DNA of 64,000 nt from Kitasatospora mediocidica KCTC 9733 (GTDB lineage: Bacteria; Actinomycetota; Actinomycetes; Streptomycetales; Streptomycetaceae), in contig NZ_JQLN01000001.1 in assembly GCF_000744225.1 (NCBI RefSeq), positions 744,001 through 808,000 on the forward strand, given 5' to 3'. Positions 34,248 to 42,889 of this stretch are shown piece by piece. The notes under the pieces were generated by a model. That model was not told the origin of the DNA. It saw only the letters and a program-made list of their open reading frames with translations, and did no database searches. Within the stretch, counting starts at the first letter, position 1; each line of letters starts with the position of its first letter. The position numbers and the translations under genes are program-made.

Positions 34248-34414
34248 TAGGCCGTGTCTGACAATTCGCGTCGGATGAGCCCGCGGCGTTGGGCGCCCGG
34301 CTGGGCGTGCCGGCGGATCGTCCTCGTACTGGGTCGTACTTGGATGATCCGCCGGTGCGTCCAGCCGGGATGCCCGGCGTCGCGGGCCCGGCGGGAATTG
34401 TCAGACACGGCCTA
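34248..34414. mobile_element. MITE-like 167-bp hairpin element
   Basis: The ends are perfect 20-bp inverted repeats, TAGGCCGTGTCTGACAATTC at 34248-34267 and its complement at 34395-34414. The interior is also an imperfect palindrome, so almost the whole element can fold into one long hairpin with its centre near 34330. It has no coding capacity. The TA at each end fits insertion at a TA site, as with Tc1/IS630-type elements, but TA is part of the palindrome so this is not proof. It sits 17 bp after the mycosin stop and 11 bp before the DUF2785 start, and could act as a terminator. Confidence 0.8.
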
Positions 34415-34431
34415 ACAGCCGGGGTGTGACG

Positions 34432-35754
34432 CTACGAGGGCCCCGGGCGCCAGCTGCGGCGGCGGCCGCGTGGCAGCACCACGGCCGCGCAGCCGACCAG
34501 CACCGCCACGCCCAGCGCGCCGCCCGCGACGGACGCGGCCTGACGCCCGGCCGGCTGCGGGCGCACCGGGGGCATCGCCGTCGAGGCGGCGGACGGCGTG
34601 GGCGCGGGCGCCGTGCCGTGCTCCTCGGGAAGGACGGCCGAGACGGCGGCGACCGGGTCGACCGTGCCGTAGCCGAGCTGCGGGTCGGGCAGCGCGGTGC
34701 CGGGGTGGTAGGCGGTGGCCTCCAGGCGGTGGACCAGTTGCTCCGTCGTCAGCTCGGGGCGGTAGCCGAGCACCAGGGCGGCCGTGCCGGCGACGAAGGC
34801 GGCGGCGAAGCTCGGTCCCGTTCCGGTGAAGTAGCCCACGCCGCCCGGGCCGACGCTCATCACCGAGTCGCCGGGAGCCACCAGGTCGACCCGCGCGGCC
34901 GCCGGGGACGCGGGGGCGGCGGACTGGGACGGGGACTGCGCCGGTGCGCCGCCGGGGCCGAGGTCGGCGACCGCCAGCACGTCCGGGGCCGTCGGCGCCT
35001 GGGCGGCCGCCGCGCCGGCGCTCGCGCCGCTGGGGTCCACCGTGGCGGGCACGATCACCAGCGCGCCCTTGCCGTCGGCGTAGTGCAGCGCATCGGCCAG
35101 CTGGCCGCTCCCGGGCGGCAGCGGCATCGCGAGGTCGATCACCCGGGCTCCCCCGTCGGCGGCCGCGCGGATGCCGCGCGAGACCTGGTCGGCGGCGGTG
35201 TTGCCGACGTCGTCGGTGATCGCCACCGCGAGGATCCGGGCCGCGGGGGCGACCCCGGCGAAGCCGACGCCGCTCTGCCGGCCGGCGGCGATCAGCCCGG
35301 CCAGGAAGGTGCCGTGGCCGACACAGTCCCGGCCGGAGTCACCCGGGCCGTACTCCCGTGGGCCGAGCGCCAGTCGGCCGCCGAACACACCTGACGTACC
35401 GTCAACTCCCGACCCCAGCACGGCCACCGTCACCCCGGCGCCCTGGCTGAGCGACCAGGCGGCGTCCGGGCGCAGGAAGGTCTGCGCCCACGGGGTGAGG
35501 TCGGTGCTCCGGGCCGAGGCGTGCAGGCACCCCTGTTGCTGGAACGCGGAGTTGGTCTGGCCGATGGTCGGCAGCGAGGACGGCTCCGCGCCGGCCGACG
35601 CGCCTGCGACCGGCGCTCCCGTGGCAGGTGCGCCGGTGGCAGGTGCGCCGGTGGCGGGCAGCGGCGTGTCGGCGCGGGCGGGCCCCGGGGCGAGCGGCAC
35701 CAGCAGGAGGCCGCAGAGCGCTGCCAGGGCAGCCGGGGCGGACCGGTGGGTCAT
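34432..35754 (-). CDS. mycP: mycosin-like type VII-associated serine protease, catalytic Asp missing
   Basis: A 440-residue subtilase with a signal peptide (AALAALCGLLLVPLAPGPARA), short PATGA repeats after it, an S8 domain and a C-terminal membrane helix (GGALGVAVLVGCAAVVL), the layout of mycosins that sit in the membrane of ESX systems. The His (CVGHGTFLAG) and Ser (GTGPSFAAAFVAG) are present, but the Asp motif reads VAVLGSGVDG where active enzymes have D-[ST]-G, so the catalytic Asp is Gly. It is probably inactive as a protease, or has a structural role. The ATG at 35752-35754 overlaps the EccA stop as ATGA. Confidence 0.8.
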   Translation of the reverse strand: MTHRSAPAALAALCGLLLVPLAPGPARADTPLPATGAPATGAPATGAPVAGASAGAEPSSLPTIGQTNSAFQQQGCLHASARSTDLTPWAQTFLRPDAAWSLSQGAGVTVAVLGSGVDGTSGVFGGRLALGPREYGPGDSGRDCVGHGTFLAGLIAAGRQSGVGFAGVAPAARILAVAITDDVGNTAADQVSRGIRAAADGGARVIDLAMPLPPGSGQLADALHYADGKGALVIVPATVDPSGASAGAAAAQAPTAPDVLAVADLGPGGAPAQSPSQSAAPASPAAARVDLVAPGDSVMSVGPGGVGYFTGTGPSFAAAFVAGTAALVLGYRPELTTEQLVHRLEATAYHPGTALPDPQLGYGTVDPVAAVSAVLPEEHGTAPAPTPSAASTAMPPVRPQPAGRQAASVAGGALGVAVLVGCAAVVLPRGRRRSWRPGPS

Positions 35755-37598
35755 GCGGTGCTCCCCACCCGGTGCACCGGGATGTCCTGCGGGAGCAGCA
35801 GGCTGAGTTCCGACAGGTCGTCGATCTCCAGCCGGCTGAGCCGTCCGGCCTGCCGGGTGACCATCGACTCCAGGGTCTGCCGGGCGAACCGGCCGTTGCC
35901 GAAGGAGCGGTCCCGGGGCACCGAGGCGAAGAGCGTGTGCAGTGCCTCCAGCGTCTCGGGCGCGCACAGGTAGCCCGCCGTCTCGGCCTGGATCCGCACG
36001 ATGGTCGTCAACTCGTCGTCCGTGTAGTGCTCGAAGGCGATCTCGCGGGAGAACCGCGAGGCCAGACCGGGGTTGGAGGCCAGGAAGCCCTGCATCTCCT
36101 CCTGGTATCCGGCGACGATCACCACGACCTCGTCGCGGTGGTCCTCCATCAGCTTCATCAGCGTGTCCACGGCCTCCTGGCCGAAGTCGTTGCCGCTGCC
36201 GCCGCGCGGGGTCAGGGTGTACGCCTCGTCGATGAACAGCACGCCGCCGCGGGCCCGTTCGAAGGCCTCCTTGGTCAACTGCGCGGTGTGGCCGACGAAG
36301 CGGCCGACCAGGTCGGCCCGGGCCGTCTCGATCAGCTGGCCGCCGGTCAACACGCCCAGCTCGGAGAGCAGTTCGCCGTAGAGCCGGGCGACGGTGGTCT
36401 TACCGGTACCGGGCGGTCCGGCGAAGACCAGGTGGTGGCTGATCTTGGCGGTCGGCAGGCCGGCCTCCTCGCGGCGGCGGACCTGCTTGATCAGGTTGAC
36501 CAGGTCCTCCACCTGCTCCTTGGCGGCCGGCAGGCCGACCATCGCGCGCAGCTGGTCGAGCAGTTCGGTGCTGGCCGGGACCGGCTCCTCGCCCGCCTCC
36601 TGGGCGATCGCGGCGGCGACGGCCGCCGCGGCCTCGACGCCGACGTCCAGCGGGACGAGCTGCGCGAGGTCCGCGTCGCCCACCTCGGAGAGCAGCGCGA
36701 GCCGGGAGGCCTGCCGGTCCACCATCTCCTCGAAGACCTTGCGCGCCGCCCGGCCGTTGCCGAAGTCGGCGCCCTTGGCCATCCGTTCGAAGTGCTCCAG
36801 GAGCGCCTCACGGGTGTGCTCGGCCAGTTCGTAACCGTGCGCGCCGGCCGCCCGCTCCACGATGGTGGTCAGCTCGTCCACCTCGTAGTTGCAGAACTCG
36901 ACGGTCCGGCTGAAGCGCGAGGCGAGGCCCGGGTTGGAGGCCAGGAAGTCCTGCATCTCGGCGGAGTAGCCGGCCACGATGACCACGATGTCGTCCCGGT
37001 GGTCCTCCATCAGCTTGACCAGGGTGTCGATCGCCTCCCGGCCGAAGTCGTGTCCGTTGCCGCCGCCCCCGGTCGACAGCGCGTACGCCTCGTCGATGAA
37101 GAGCACGCCGCCGAGCGCCTCCTTGAAGACCTCGGTGGTCTTGATCGCCGTGCCGCCGATGATCGCGGCCACCAGGTCGGCCCGGGCCACCTCGGTGAGA
37201 TGACCGCTGCGCAGCACGCCGAGCTCGGCGAGGATCGCGCCGTAGAGCCGGGCCACCGTCGTCTTGCCGGTGCCGGGCGGTCCCGCGAAGATCAGGTGGC
37301 GGCTCATCGGGAGGGACGGCATACCGGCCTGCTCGCGGCGTCTGGCCAGCTTGTTGAGGTTGACCAGGGTGGCCACCTGCTCCTTGACGCCGGCCAGGCC
37401 GACCAGCGAGTCCAGCACCGCGAGCGGGCCCTCGGGCTCCGGGACGCCCTGCGGCTGCGCGGGCGAGCCCTCCTCACCGCCCGGCTCCAACGGCTCGCCG
37501 CCCTCGCGCGGTTCACCGGATTCGGCCGATCCGCCCGACGCGGTGGCGCTGCCGTGCGCGTCGGCGCTGACGTTCTCGCTGCTGGTCAGGTTCTCCAC
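35751..37598 (-). CDS. eccA: EccA-like double CbxX/CfxQ AAA+ ATPase
   Basis: A 615-residue cytosolic ATPase with two AAA+ modules of the CbxX/CfxQ family. Each keeps Walker A GPPGTGKTTVARLYG (near residues 104 and 396) and Walker B GGVLFIDEAY. The first 60 residues are acidic and disordered. The annotated start is a GTG at 37596-37598. However the same frame continues open upstream as GAGLRQTRPSNRLAVENL, and adding one G to the run at 37637-37641 joins it to the beta-helix gene. I think the two were one protein of about 1,130 residues. It is coupled to the mycosin gene downstream. Confidence 0.82.
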   Translation of the reverse strand: MENLTSSENVSADAHGSATASGGSAESGEPREGGEPLEPGGEEGSPAQPQGVPEPEGPLAVLDSLVGLAGVKEQVATLVNLNKLARRREQAGMPSLPMSRHLIFAGPPGTGKTTVARLYGAILAELGVLRSGHLTEVARADLVAAIIGGTAIKTTEVFKEALGGVLFIDEAYALSTGGGGNGHDFGREAIDTLVKLMEDHRDDIVVIVAGYSAEMQDFLASNPGLASRFSRTVEFCNYEVDELTTIVERAAGAHGYELAEHTREALLEHFERMAKGADFGNGRAARKVFEEMVDRQASRLALLSEVGDADLAQLVPLDVGVEAAAAVAAAIAQEAGEEPVPASTELLDQLRAMVGLPAAKEQVEDLVNLIKQVRRREEAGLPTAKISHHLVFAGPPGTGKTTVARLYGELLSELGVLTGGQLIETARADLVGRFVGHTAQLTKEAFERARGGVLFIDEAYTLTPRGGSGNDFGQEAVDTLMKLMEDHRDEVVVIVAGYQEEMQGFLASNPGLASRFSREIAFEHYTDDELTTIVRIQAETAGYLCAPETLEALHTLFASVPRDRSFGNGRFARQTLESMVTRQAGRLSRLEIDDLSELSLLLPQDIPVHRVGSTA

Positions 37599-39148
37599 GG
37601 CCAGCCGGTTGCTCGGCCTGGTCTGCCGGAGCCCGGCCCCCGGTTCCCGGTCACCACGCAGTCGGTGATCCGGACCGGTTCGGTGGACTCGATCCGGATG
37701 CCGTCCAGGGTGTTGTCGATCAGTTCGCAGGCGTTCAGGCCCGCCCGGCTGCCGGCCGCGAGCATCGCGCCGTGCCGGCGGCTGCCCCGCACCCGGGACC
37801 GGGTGACGGTCAACTCGCCGCCGTCCTCGACCAGCAGGCCGTCCCCGCCGGAGTCGATCACGTCGCAGTCGCGCAGCGCGCCGATCCCCGTCCGGCCGGC
37901 CGAGACGCCGGGGCCGCCGGAGCCGCGCACGGTCGTGGAGCCCAGGTAGGTGTTGCCACCGTCCTCGATCCGCACGCCCGCCCGGCCCGCCGAGCTGATC
38001 TCGGACGCCTCCACCCGGCCGCGCCCGTCACCCAGTACCTCGATGCCGTGCCCGCGCGCGTCGATCACGTTCAGCCGGCGCAGCAGCGGGTTGGCACCCT
38101 CCCGGACGCTCACACCGGGCCCGGCCACGTCGCGGATCTCCAGCCGGTCGAACTCGGCCGAGCACTCGCCGACCAGCTCGACGCCGACGTCCCCGCAGTC
38201 CCGGACGGCGGTGCGGGTGAGCGAGGGGCCCGCGGACTCCCCCACCCAGATGCCGGTGCCCTCGGCGCCGCTCACCTCGCACTCCTCGAAGGTGCCACGC
38301 GAGCGGCCGCCGACGTGGATGCCGTGCCCGGCGCTGCGCGAGGTGCGGCACCGGCGCAGCACCGGATCGGTGCCGGCGGCCAGCACCACGGCGTGGCCCT
38401 GGGTGCCGGTGACCGTGCAGTCCTCCAGCACCACCCGGGAGGAGGAGCTGAGGTAGACGCCGACCGAGGTGTCCCGCACGGCCGTGCGCAGCACCCGGGT
38501 CGAGCAGTTCTCCTCCAGCGCGAGGGCGGGCTTGTCGGTGGCCGAGATCTCGCAGTCCTCGATCACCCCGCGGGCCTCGCCGTTGGCGCAGACGCCGTTG
38601 CCGCGGGCGTCGCGCATGACGCAGTTGCGCACCACCGGGTTGGCCCGCTCGCCGATCACCACGGCGGAGGTGCCCAGGTGCTCGATGACGCAGTCCTCGA
38701 TCACGCTGCTGCCGGTGGAGGTCTCCACGATGCCGGCCCCCGCCGGGTTGACCACCCGGCAGCCGCGCATCGCCAACGCGCCCTGCTGACGCGTCAGTAC
38801 GGCCGTCCAGGAGTTGCCGATCACCTCGCAGTCCTGCAACGCCGCCTGCCCGCGCGGGACATCGACGGTCGGCAGGTCGTCGTCCTGCCCCTGGAGCACC
38901 AGACCGGTCAACTGCACCGCCTCGGCGACCACTTGGATCACCGCGCCGCGCTTGGGCGAGATCCGGACGCTGCCGCGGACGTCCTCGGCAGTGATGGTCA
39001 CCATCTTGGTGATCACCAGGTTCTCCTCGTAGCGGCCCGGCCGGACGCTGATCACCGCACCACTGCGCGCCGCCTCCAGGGCCTCGCCGATCGTGCGGTA
39101 GCCGCCCTCCCGCTGCTCCGCACACACCGTCAGCACATGGCGCGTCAT
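37586..39148 (-). CDS. right-handed parallel beta-helix repeat protein, probably the N-terminal part of the EccA-like protein
   Basis: A 520-residue protein made of about 20 beta-helix rungs with the pattern VIEDCxI...GxGVxV, starting with the TIGEALEAARSGAVISVRPGRY pectate-lyase-like cap in shortened form. It has no signal peptide. The frame runs 13 bp past the EccA GTG and ends in a compositionally odd tail (GPGSGRPGRATGWPWRT). One missing G in the five-base run at 37637-37641 explains the tail: with six bases the text continues NRG-AGLRQTRPSNRLAVENL into the AAA protein. The ATG at 39146-39148 is the start of the whole unit. Confidence 0.8.
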   Translation of the reverse strand: MTRHVLTVCAEQREGGYRTIGEALEAARSGAVISVRPGRYEENLVITKMVTITAEDVRGSVRISPKRGAVIQVVAEAVQLTGLVLQGQDDDLPTVDVPRGQAALQDCEVIGNSWTAVLTRQQGALAMRGCRVVNPAGAGIVETSTGSSVIEDCVIEHLGTSAVVIGERANPVVRNCVMRDARGNGVCANGEARGVIEDCEISATDKPALALEENCSTRVLRTAVRDTSVGVYLSSSSRVVLEDCTVTGTQGHAVVLAAGTDPVLRRCRTSRSAGHGIHVGGRSRGTFEECEVSGAEGTGIWVGESAGPSLTRTAVRDCGDVGVELVGECSAEFDRLEIRDVAGPGVSVREGANPLLRRLNVIDARGHGIEVLGDGRGRVEASEISSAGRAGVRIEDGGNTYLGSTTVRGSGGPGVSAGRTGIGALRDCDVIDSGGDGLLVEDGGELTVTRSRVRGSRRHGAMLAAGSRAGLNACELIDNTLDGIRIESTEPVRITDCVVTGNRGPGSGRPGRATGWPWRT

Positions 39149-39218
39149 GCTCGTTGTTCCCCTTCGTCGTTCATGGCCGGACCGGACCGCTCGGTGGAGC
39201 AGGTGTCGTCGCCGTCGC

Positions 39219-40666
39219 TCAGCCCGTGCAGTTCGCCTTGACGGCGGCGGCCGCGAGGTGGGCGTAGGTCTTGGTGGTGTTCGTCCAGTCCTGGCCGCGG
39301 TCGTGCAGCATCACGCCGATCCGGCCGTTGCTCACCGGGTACGTCCCGGCGTTCACCCACGCGCCGCGGTTGCCCACCTGGTTGACGGTGAACGAGCCGA
39401 TGGTGCCGCTGCCCGGGCTGCTGCCGGTCTGCACCGTGTAGTATGCCGGAGCGCCGCCGACGGCCTTGACGTCACCGTTGCCCGGGACGTAGACCGACAG
39501 CGTGCAACTGCCGCTGGTGACCGCGCCGGTGCTGAACGTCCAGACCACCGAGTTGCCGGAGTCCTTCCCGGACGCGCCCGACATCGGCATCGAGTTGAAC
39601 TGGCCGCCGCAACCGCTGTTGCCGGAGTTGGTGACCCAGCCGGCCTGGCCCTGGTCGAACCAGCCGTTCTGCTGGAAGGTGGTCCCGCTGTTGGCGCAGA
39701 ACGGACCGGCCACACCCGTGTAGCTGGGCGCCGGCGGGGGCGCGGCCTTGGTGGGCGCGGGGGCTGCGCGGGCGGCTGGGGCTGGGTCTGGGTGTTGGGC
39801 TGCGGCTGGGTCTGCGGCTGGGTGTTGGGCTGGCCCTGCTGGCCCGGCTGGCCCGGCTGCTGCGGGGCCTGGCCCTGCGGCTGGCTCCCGCCCGCGCCCG
39901 AGCCGGCGGGGTTGGCGCCGGCGCCCGAACCGCTGCTGAGCGGCGCCACCACGGCGCCCGCGCCCGCGGCACCCGCCGCGACCGGTCCCGCGCCCGACCC
40001 GCCGCCCGCGCTGCCGCCGCCGGTCGTGCCGCCGGCGTCCGCGCCACCGCCCGTCGTGCCGCCCTGCGGGGGCTGGCCCGGGCCCTGCGGGCCGGTGCCG
40101 GGACCGATGTCGCCGTGCGCGTCGGCCTTGGGGACGTAGCCGTTGCCGCCGCCGCTCTGCTGCGTGTAGCCGGGCGGGGCACCGGCGCTGGGGCCGCCGG
40201 GGGCACCGCCGCCGCCGAGGTGGGACAGGACCAGCGGCAGGCCGATCAGCACCACACCGGCGGTCGCCGCGGCGGCGATCATCGGCTTGGAGATCCGGCT
40301 GGGCTTGACGGCGGTGGCCGTGGCGGCGCCGGCCGTCACGGCGCCGAGGCCGTCGGTGGCGGCGAACGCGGGGGGCTCCGCCGCGCCGTCCGCGTCGGCG
40401 CCGGTGCTCTCGGCGTCGCCGCCGTCGGGGTCACCGCCCGGGCCTTCGCCTTCGGGCTTCGCCTCGGGCACCGCGGCTACCTCGGGCAGCTCGGGCAGCT
40501 CGGGCAGCCGCCCGGTGGCTGCTGGCTCAGCCCGCTCCTGTGCCTGCGGCTGCTCCGGCGCTTCTGCTTCCTCCACGGCCCAGGCGACCGCGGGCAGCTG
40601 GTACCCGACCCCGGTGCCCTCCGCTTCGCCCGATCGTCCGCTCTTGCCGTACCGGTCCTTGCCCAC
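39219..40666 (-). pseudogene. membrane-anchored proline/glycine-rich protein with golvesin-like C-terminal domain, frameshifted
   Basis: Residues 1-125 are cytosolic and acidic, 127-150 a membrane helix (MIAAAATAGVVLIGLPLVL), then a long Gly/Pro/Gln-rich extracellular stalk, then a C-terminal beta domain of about 160 residues starting near 39720 (VAGPFCANSGTTFQQ) and ending KTYAHLAAAAVKANCTG, resembling golvesin-type domains. The stalk and the domain lie in different frames. One extra base in the G run at 39759-39763 joins them as QPPAPTKAAPPPAPSYTGV. The start GTG is at 40664-40666. It heads the EccA/mycosin group and is probably displayed on the cell surface. Confidence 0.75.
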
Positions 40667-40820
40667 CCTGGTTCCCTGGCCCTTCGACGACAGTCCTCAC
40701 GCAAACGCATCCATCCGATGTGACGGACGCGGTGACCTCCGGGGTTCACCGGTCCGCGAGACCGTTGCGCCGCGCCACCGAGCCACCGAGCCACCGGTCC
40801 CGCCGTACGGCCAGACGGCC

Positions 40821-41273
40821 CTACGCGGCCTCGGCGGCGCCGCCCGCCCGCCAGACCGGCTCGGCGGCCTCCTCCGGCGGGGTGAGGATGAACGCCACCG
40901 CACGCTCCAGCACGTCCGCGTCCGCCTCCGGCGTGACGCCCGCCGCGCACCGCGCGCGCAGGTGCGCGAGCAGACCCGGCTCGGGGGCCAGGGCGTAGCG
41001 GTCCAGGTAGTAGGTGACGGTGTCCGTCCAGATCCACGAGCTGTCGGTGCGGTAGGTCATCGGGACGACAGCGAGCCGGGACGGCTCGACGACGTCGTCC
41101 ATCAGCATCGGGGTCATCAGCACCGCCTCACCGGCCTGGAGGTACCGCAGCAGGGCGGCGCGTTCGACGCTGTCGTCGATGCGCGGACGGTCCGCGGCGA
41201 AGCCGGGTCCGGTGACCGGGTCCACGGTGTCGAACACGGAAGCCAGCTCGAATTCCTGGTTCGCCTCGGCCAT
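40821..41273 (-). CDS. hypothetical protein, 150 aa
   Basis: An acidic soluble protein of 150 residues without a signal peptide or a motif I recognise. Its middle (GEAVLMTPMLMDDVVEPSRLAVVPMTYRTD, quoted in part as LMTPMLMDDVVEP) resembles small proteins that start as nucleic-acid-free adaptor or immunity factors, but that is only an impression. AGGAG lies 8 nt before the ATG at 41271-41273. It lies between the surface protein and the 238-aa hypothetical protein on the same strand. Confidence 0.65.
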   Translation of the reverse strand: MAEANQEFELASVFDTVDPVTGPGFAADRPRIDDSVERAALLRYLQAGEAVLMTPMLMDDVVEPSRLAVVPMTYRTDSSWIWTDTVTYYLDRYALAPEPGLLAHLRARCAAGVTPEADADVLERAVAFILTPPEEAAEPVWRAGGAAEAA

Positions 41274-41396
41274 CGCCACTCTCCTGTCGTCGCGCACCCC
41301 GGTCCTGCGCCGGGACGCCCTCACCCAGCAAGAACGGATGGAGCGCGCTCGGACGTTCACCAGGCCGGCCGGCGGCAGGCGGCAGGTGTCCGGCGG

Positions 41397-42113
41397 TCAG
41401 CTCCAGTCGAAGGTCAGCAGCGCCAACCGCTCGACGGGCTCGAAGAAGAGCAGGATCCAGTCGGCGCCGCCGCGCCGGTAGTGCCAGCCCGGCACCGCCG
41501 CCACGAAGCGGAACCGGTGACCGGCCGGGCTGACCGGCGCGGCCTCGTCCCCGTCGTACTCCAGCGGGAAGAGCCCGGCCTCCGACCAGTTGCCGCCGGC
41601 GTCGGTCCCGCCGAGCTGGTCCAGCAGGGCGACCCCGTCGAGGTTCCCGTGCAGCGGGGAGCCGTCGTCGTCGAGCATCAGCAGTCTGCCCTCACGGCGG
41701 AACGAGTCGCGGAAGGCCTGGTAGCTGCGCTCCTCGCCCCGGCAGTGCTCGTCGAGGCGGGCCCGGAAGCCGTCCGTCGGCTCCGGCAGCTCGTCGGCGG
41801 TCGTCGCGCGCGCGAAGTAGCGCACGTCGCCGAGCAGGCGGTAGCGGTCGCCCTCGATCGCGAACCCGAGCCAGTTGGTGGTCTGCAGGGGGGAGTGGAA
41901 CGCCTCGGTGTGGTCGCCGAGATAGCCCTCGGCCGGCTCCAGCGGGCTGACCAGGTGGATCCACCCCTGCCAGGCCGGGTCCACCCGCGCGAGGTCGATG
42001 GAGACCAACGGGTGCAGGTGCGCGGCCAGTTCGAGCTGGTCTGCGACGAACACCTCCGCCGCCTCCGGGTACACCCGCAGTCCCGGCCCAGCCGTCATGA
42101 CGTCTTCCTGCAT
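41397..42113 (-). CDS. hypothetical protein, 238 aa
   Basis: A 238-residue acidic soluble protein rich in Trp, Asp and Glu with mixed alpha/beta character, ending with WILLFFEPVERLALLTFDWS. I do not recognise a family. The ATG at 42111-42113 has GGGAGGGG upstream; a GTG five codons earlier is possible. The composition (acidic, Trp-rich, no signal) would suit an immunity-type protein, and it lies near a giant toxin-like gene, but that is conjecture. The 325-bp gap 42114-42438 on its upstream side holds no gene; it has a small GC hairpin near 42389-42407. Confidence 0.6.
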   Translation of the reverse strand: MQEDVMTAGPGLRVYPEAAEVFVADQLELAAHLHPLVSIDLARVDPAWQGWIHLVSPLEPAEGYLGDHTEAFHSPLQTTNWLGFAIEGDRYRLLGDVRYFARATTADELPEPTDGFRARLDEHCRGEERSYQAFRDSFRREGRLLMLDDDGSPLHGNLDGVALLDQLGGTDAGGNWSEAGLFPLEYDGDEAAPVSPAGHRFRFVAAVPGWHYRRGGADWILLFFEPVERLALLTFDWS

Positions 42114-42438
42114 GCGAGCCCCTCCCACGGTGGCGATCCACCGGCAACCTACTCCGGCCCACCGACAGCCACCAGAAACGGGATTGGAGGGGGCTCGGCC
42201 GGACCGCCCACGCGGGGCGACAGCGTGTCAGATCCATCATGCCTCGTCAGAGGCTCGGCGGGTAGGACCGAGAGCACGTCCGTCGTCCCTTGTCGCCACC
42301 CGTCGGTGAGCCGCAGACTCGACGGCATCCACTCCCCACGGCCACGCGCCGGGACCTGTCCGCAGGTGCCGGTGCGCCTGTCGTGCTGCCCCGCCGTCGG
42401 CGGCGGGTGGGGGTGGCGGACGAAAAAGGGGGAACGCG

Positions 42439-42753
42439 ATGGACCAGGAAGCGGTACTGCGGGCGAAGGTGCTGCTGGGCAGCGCGGACCGGCGGGTGGT
42501 GCGCGGGCCGAAGGCGGTGGAGATGTACCGGCTGCTGACGGGGACCGCCCCGGAGGTCTACGGCTCCAAACTGGCGTACGTGCTGGTCGAGGCCGCCTGG
42601 GCCCCCGGGGCGCGGGAGCTGCCCGCGCTGAGGCAAGCGCTGCTGGACGAGGCGGTCGAGGTCGCCCGGGCCCTGGACGCGGCGAACCCGTACCGGGCGA
42701 AGGTCCTGGCCAGGGCAGTGGACGCGCTGCGGGCGGAGGTGGCGGGCGGGTGA
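42439..42753 (+). CDS. small conserved-type hypothetical protein, 104 aa
   Basis: A 104-residue all-helical soluble protein. GGGGGA stands a few bases before the ATG at 42439. Segments such as SKLAYVLVEAAWAPGARELPAL and YRAKVLARAVDALRAEV suggest a helical bundle. I do not recognise a domain. It precedes the ABC exporter genes by 136 bp, separated by what looks like an operator region, so it is probably not in the same operon. Confidence 0.65.
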   Translation: MDQEAVLRAKVLLGSADRRVVRGPKAVEMYRLLTGTAPEVYGSKLAYVLVEAAWAPGARELPALRQALLDEAVEVARALDAANPYRAKVLARAVDALRAEVAGG

Positions 42754-42763
42754 CCCGGTCGTA

Positions 42764-42836
42764 GTACCGCGGTACCACCCCGCGGCCGGGGTCGGTCCCT
42801 GGGTACGACCGATTCCGGCTCGCGGGTTCGTAGCGT
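42764..42836 (+). promoter_or_regulatory. operator-like repeats upstream of the ABC exporter
   Basis: GTACCGCGGTAC at 42764-42775 is a perfect 12-bp palindrome. GGTAC[C/G]ACC occurs at 42771-42779 and again at 42802-42810, 31 bp apart (three turns). TAGCGT at 42831-42836 can be the -10 box, with a leader of about 50 nt to the ATG at 42890. A LuxR-type response regulator is a plausible binder in streptomycetes; none is adjacent. Confidence 0.5.
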
Positions 42837-42889
42837 TGAGCACAACGCAGGCCGGGTCGTCCGGCCGCCCAAGGCCAGGGGAACACCCG

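Noticed and set aside
32189..42113. Complete type VII secretion system
   Set aside because: Only accessory-type genes are visible; EccB, EccC, EccD, EccE and Esx genes are not in the window.
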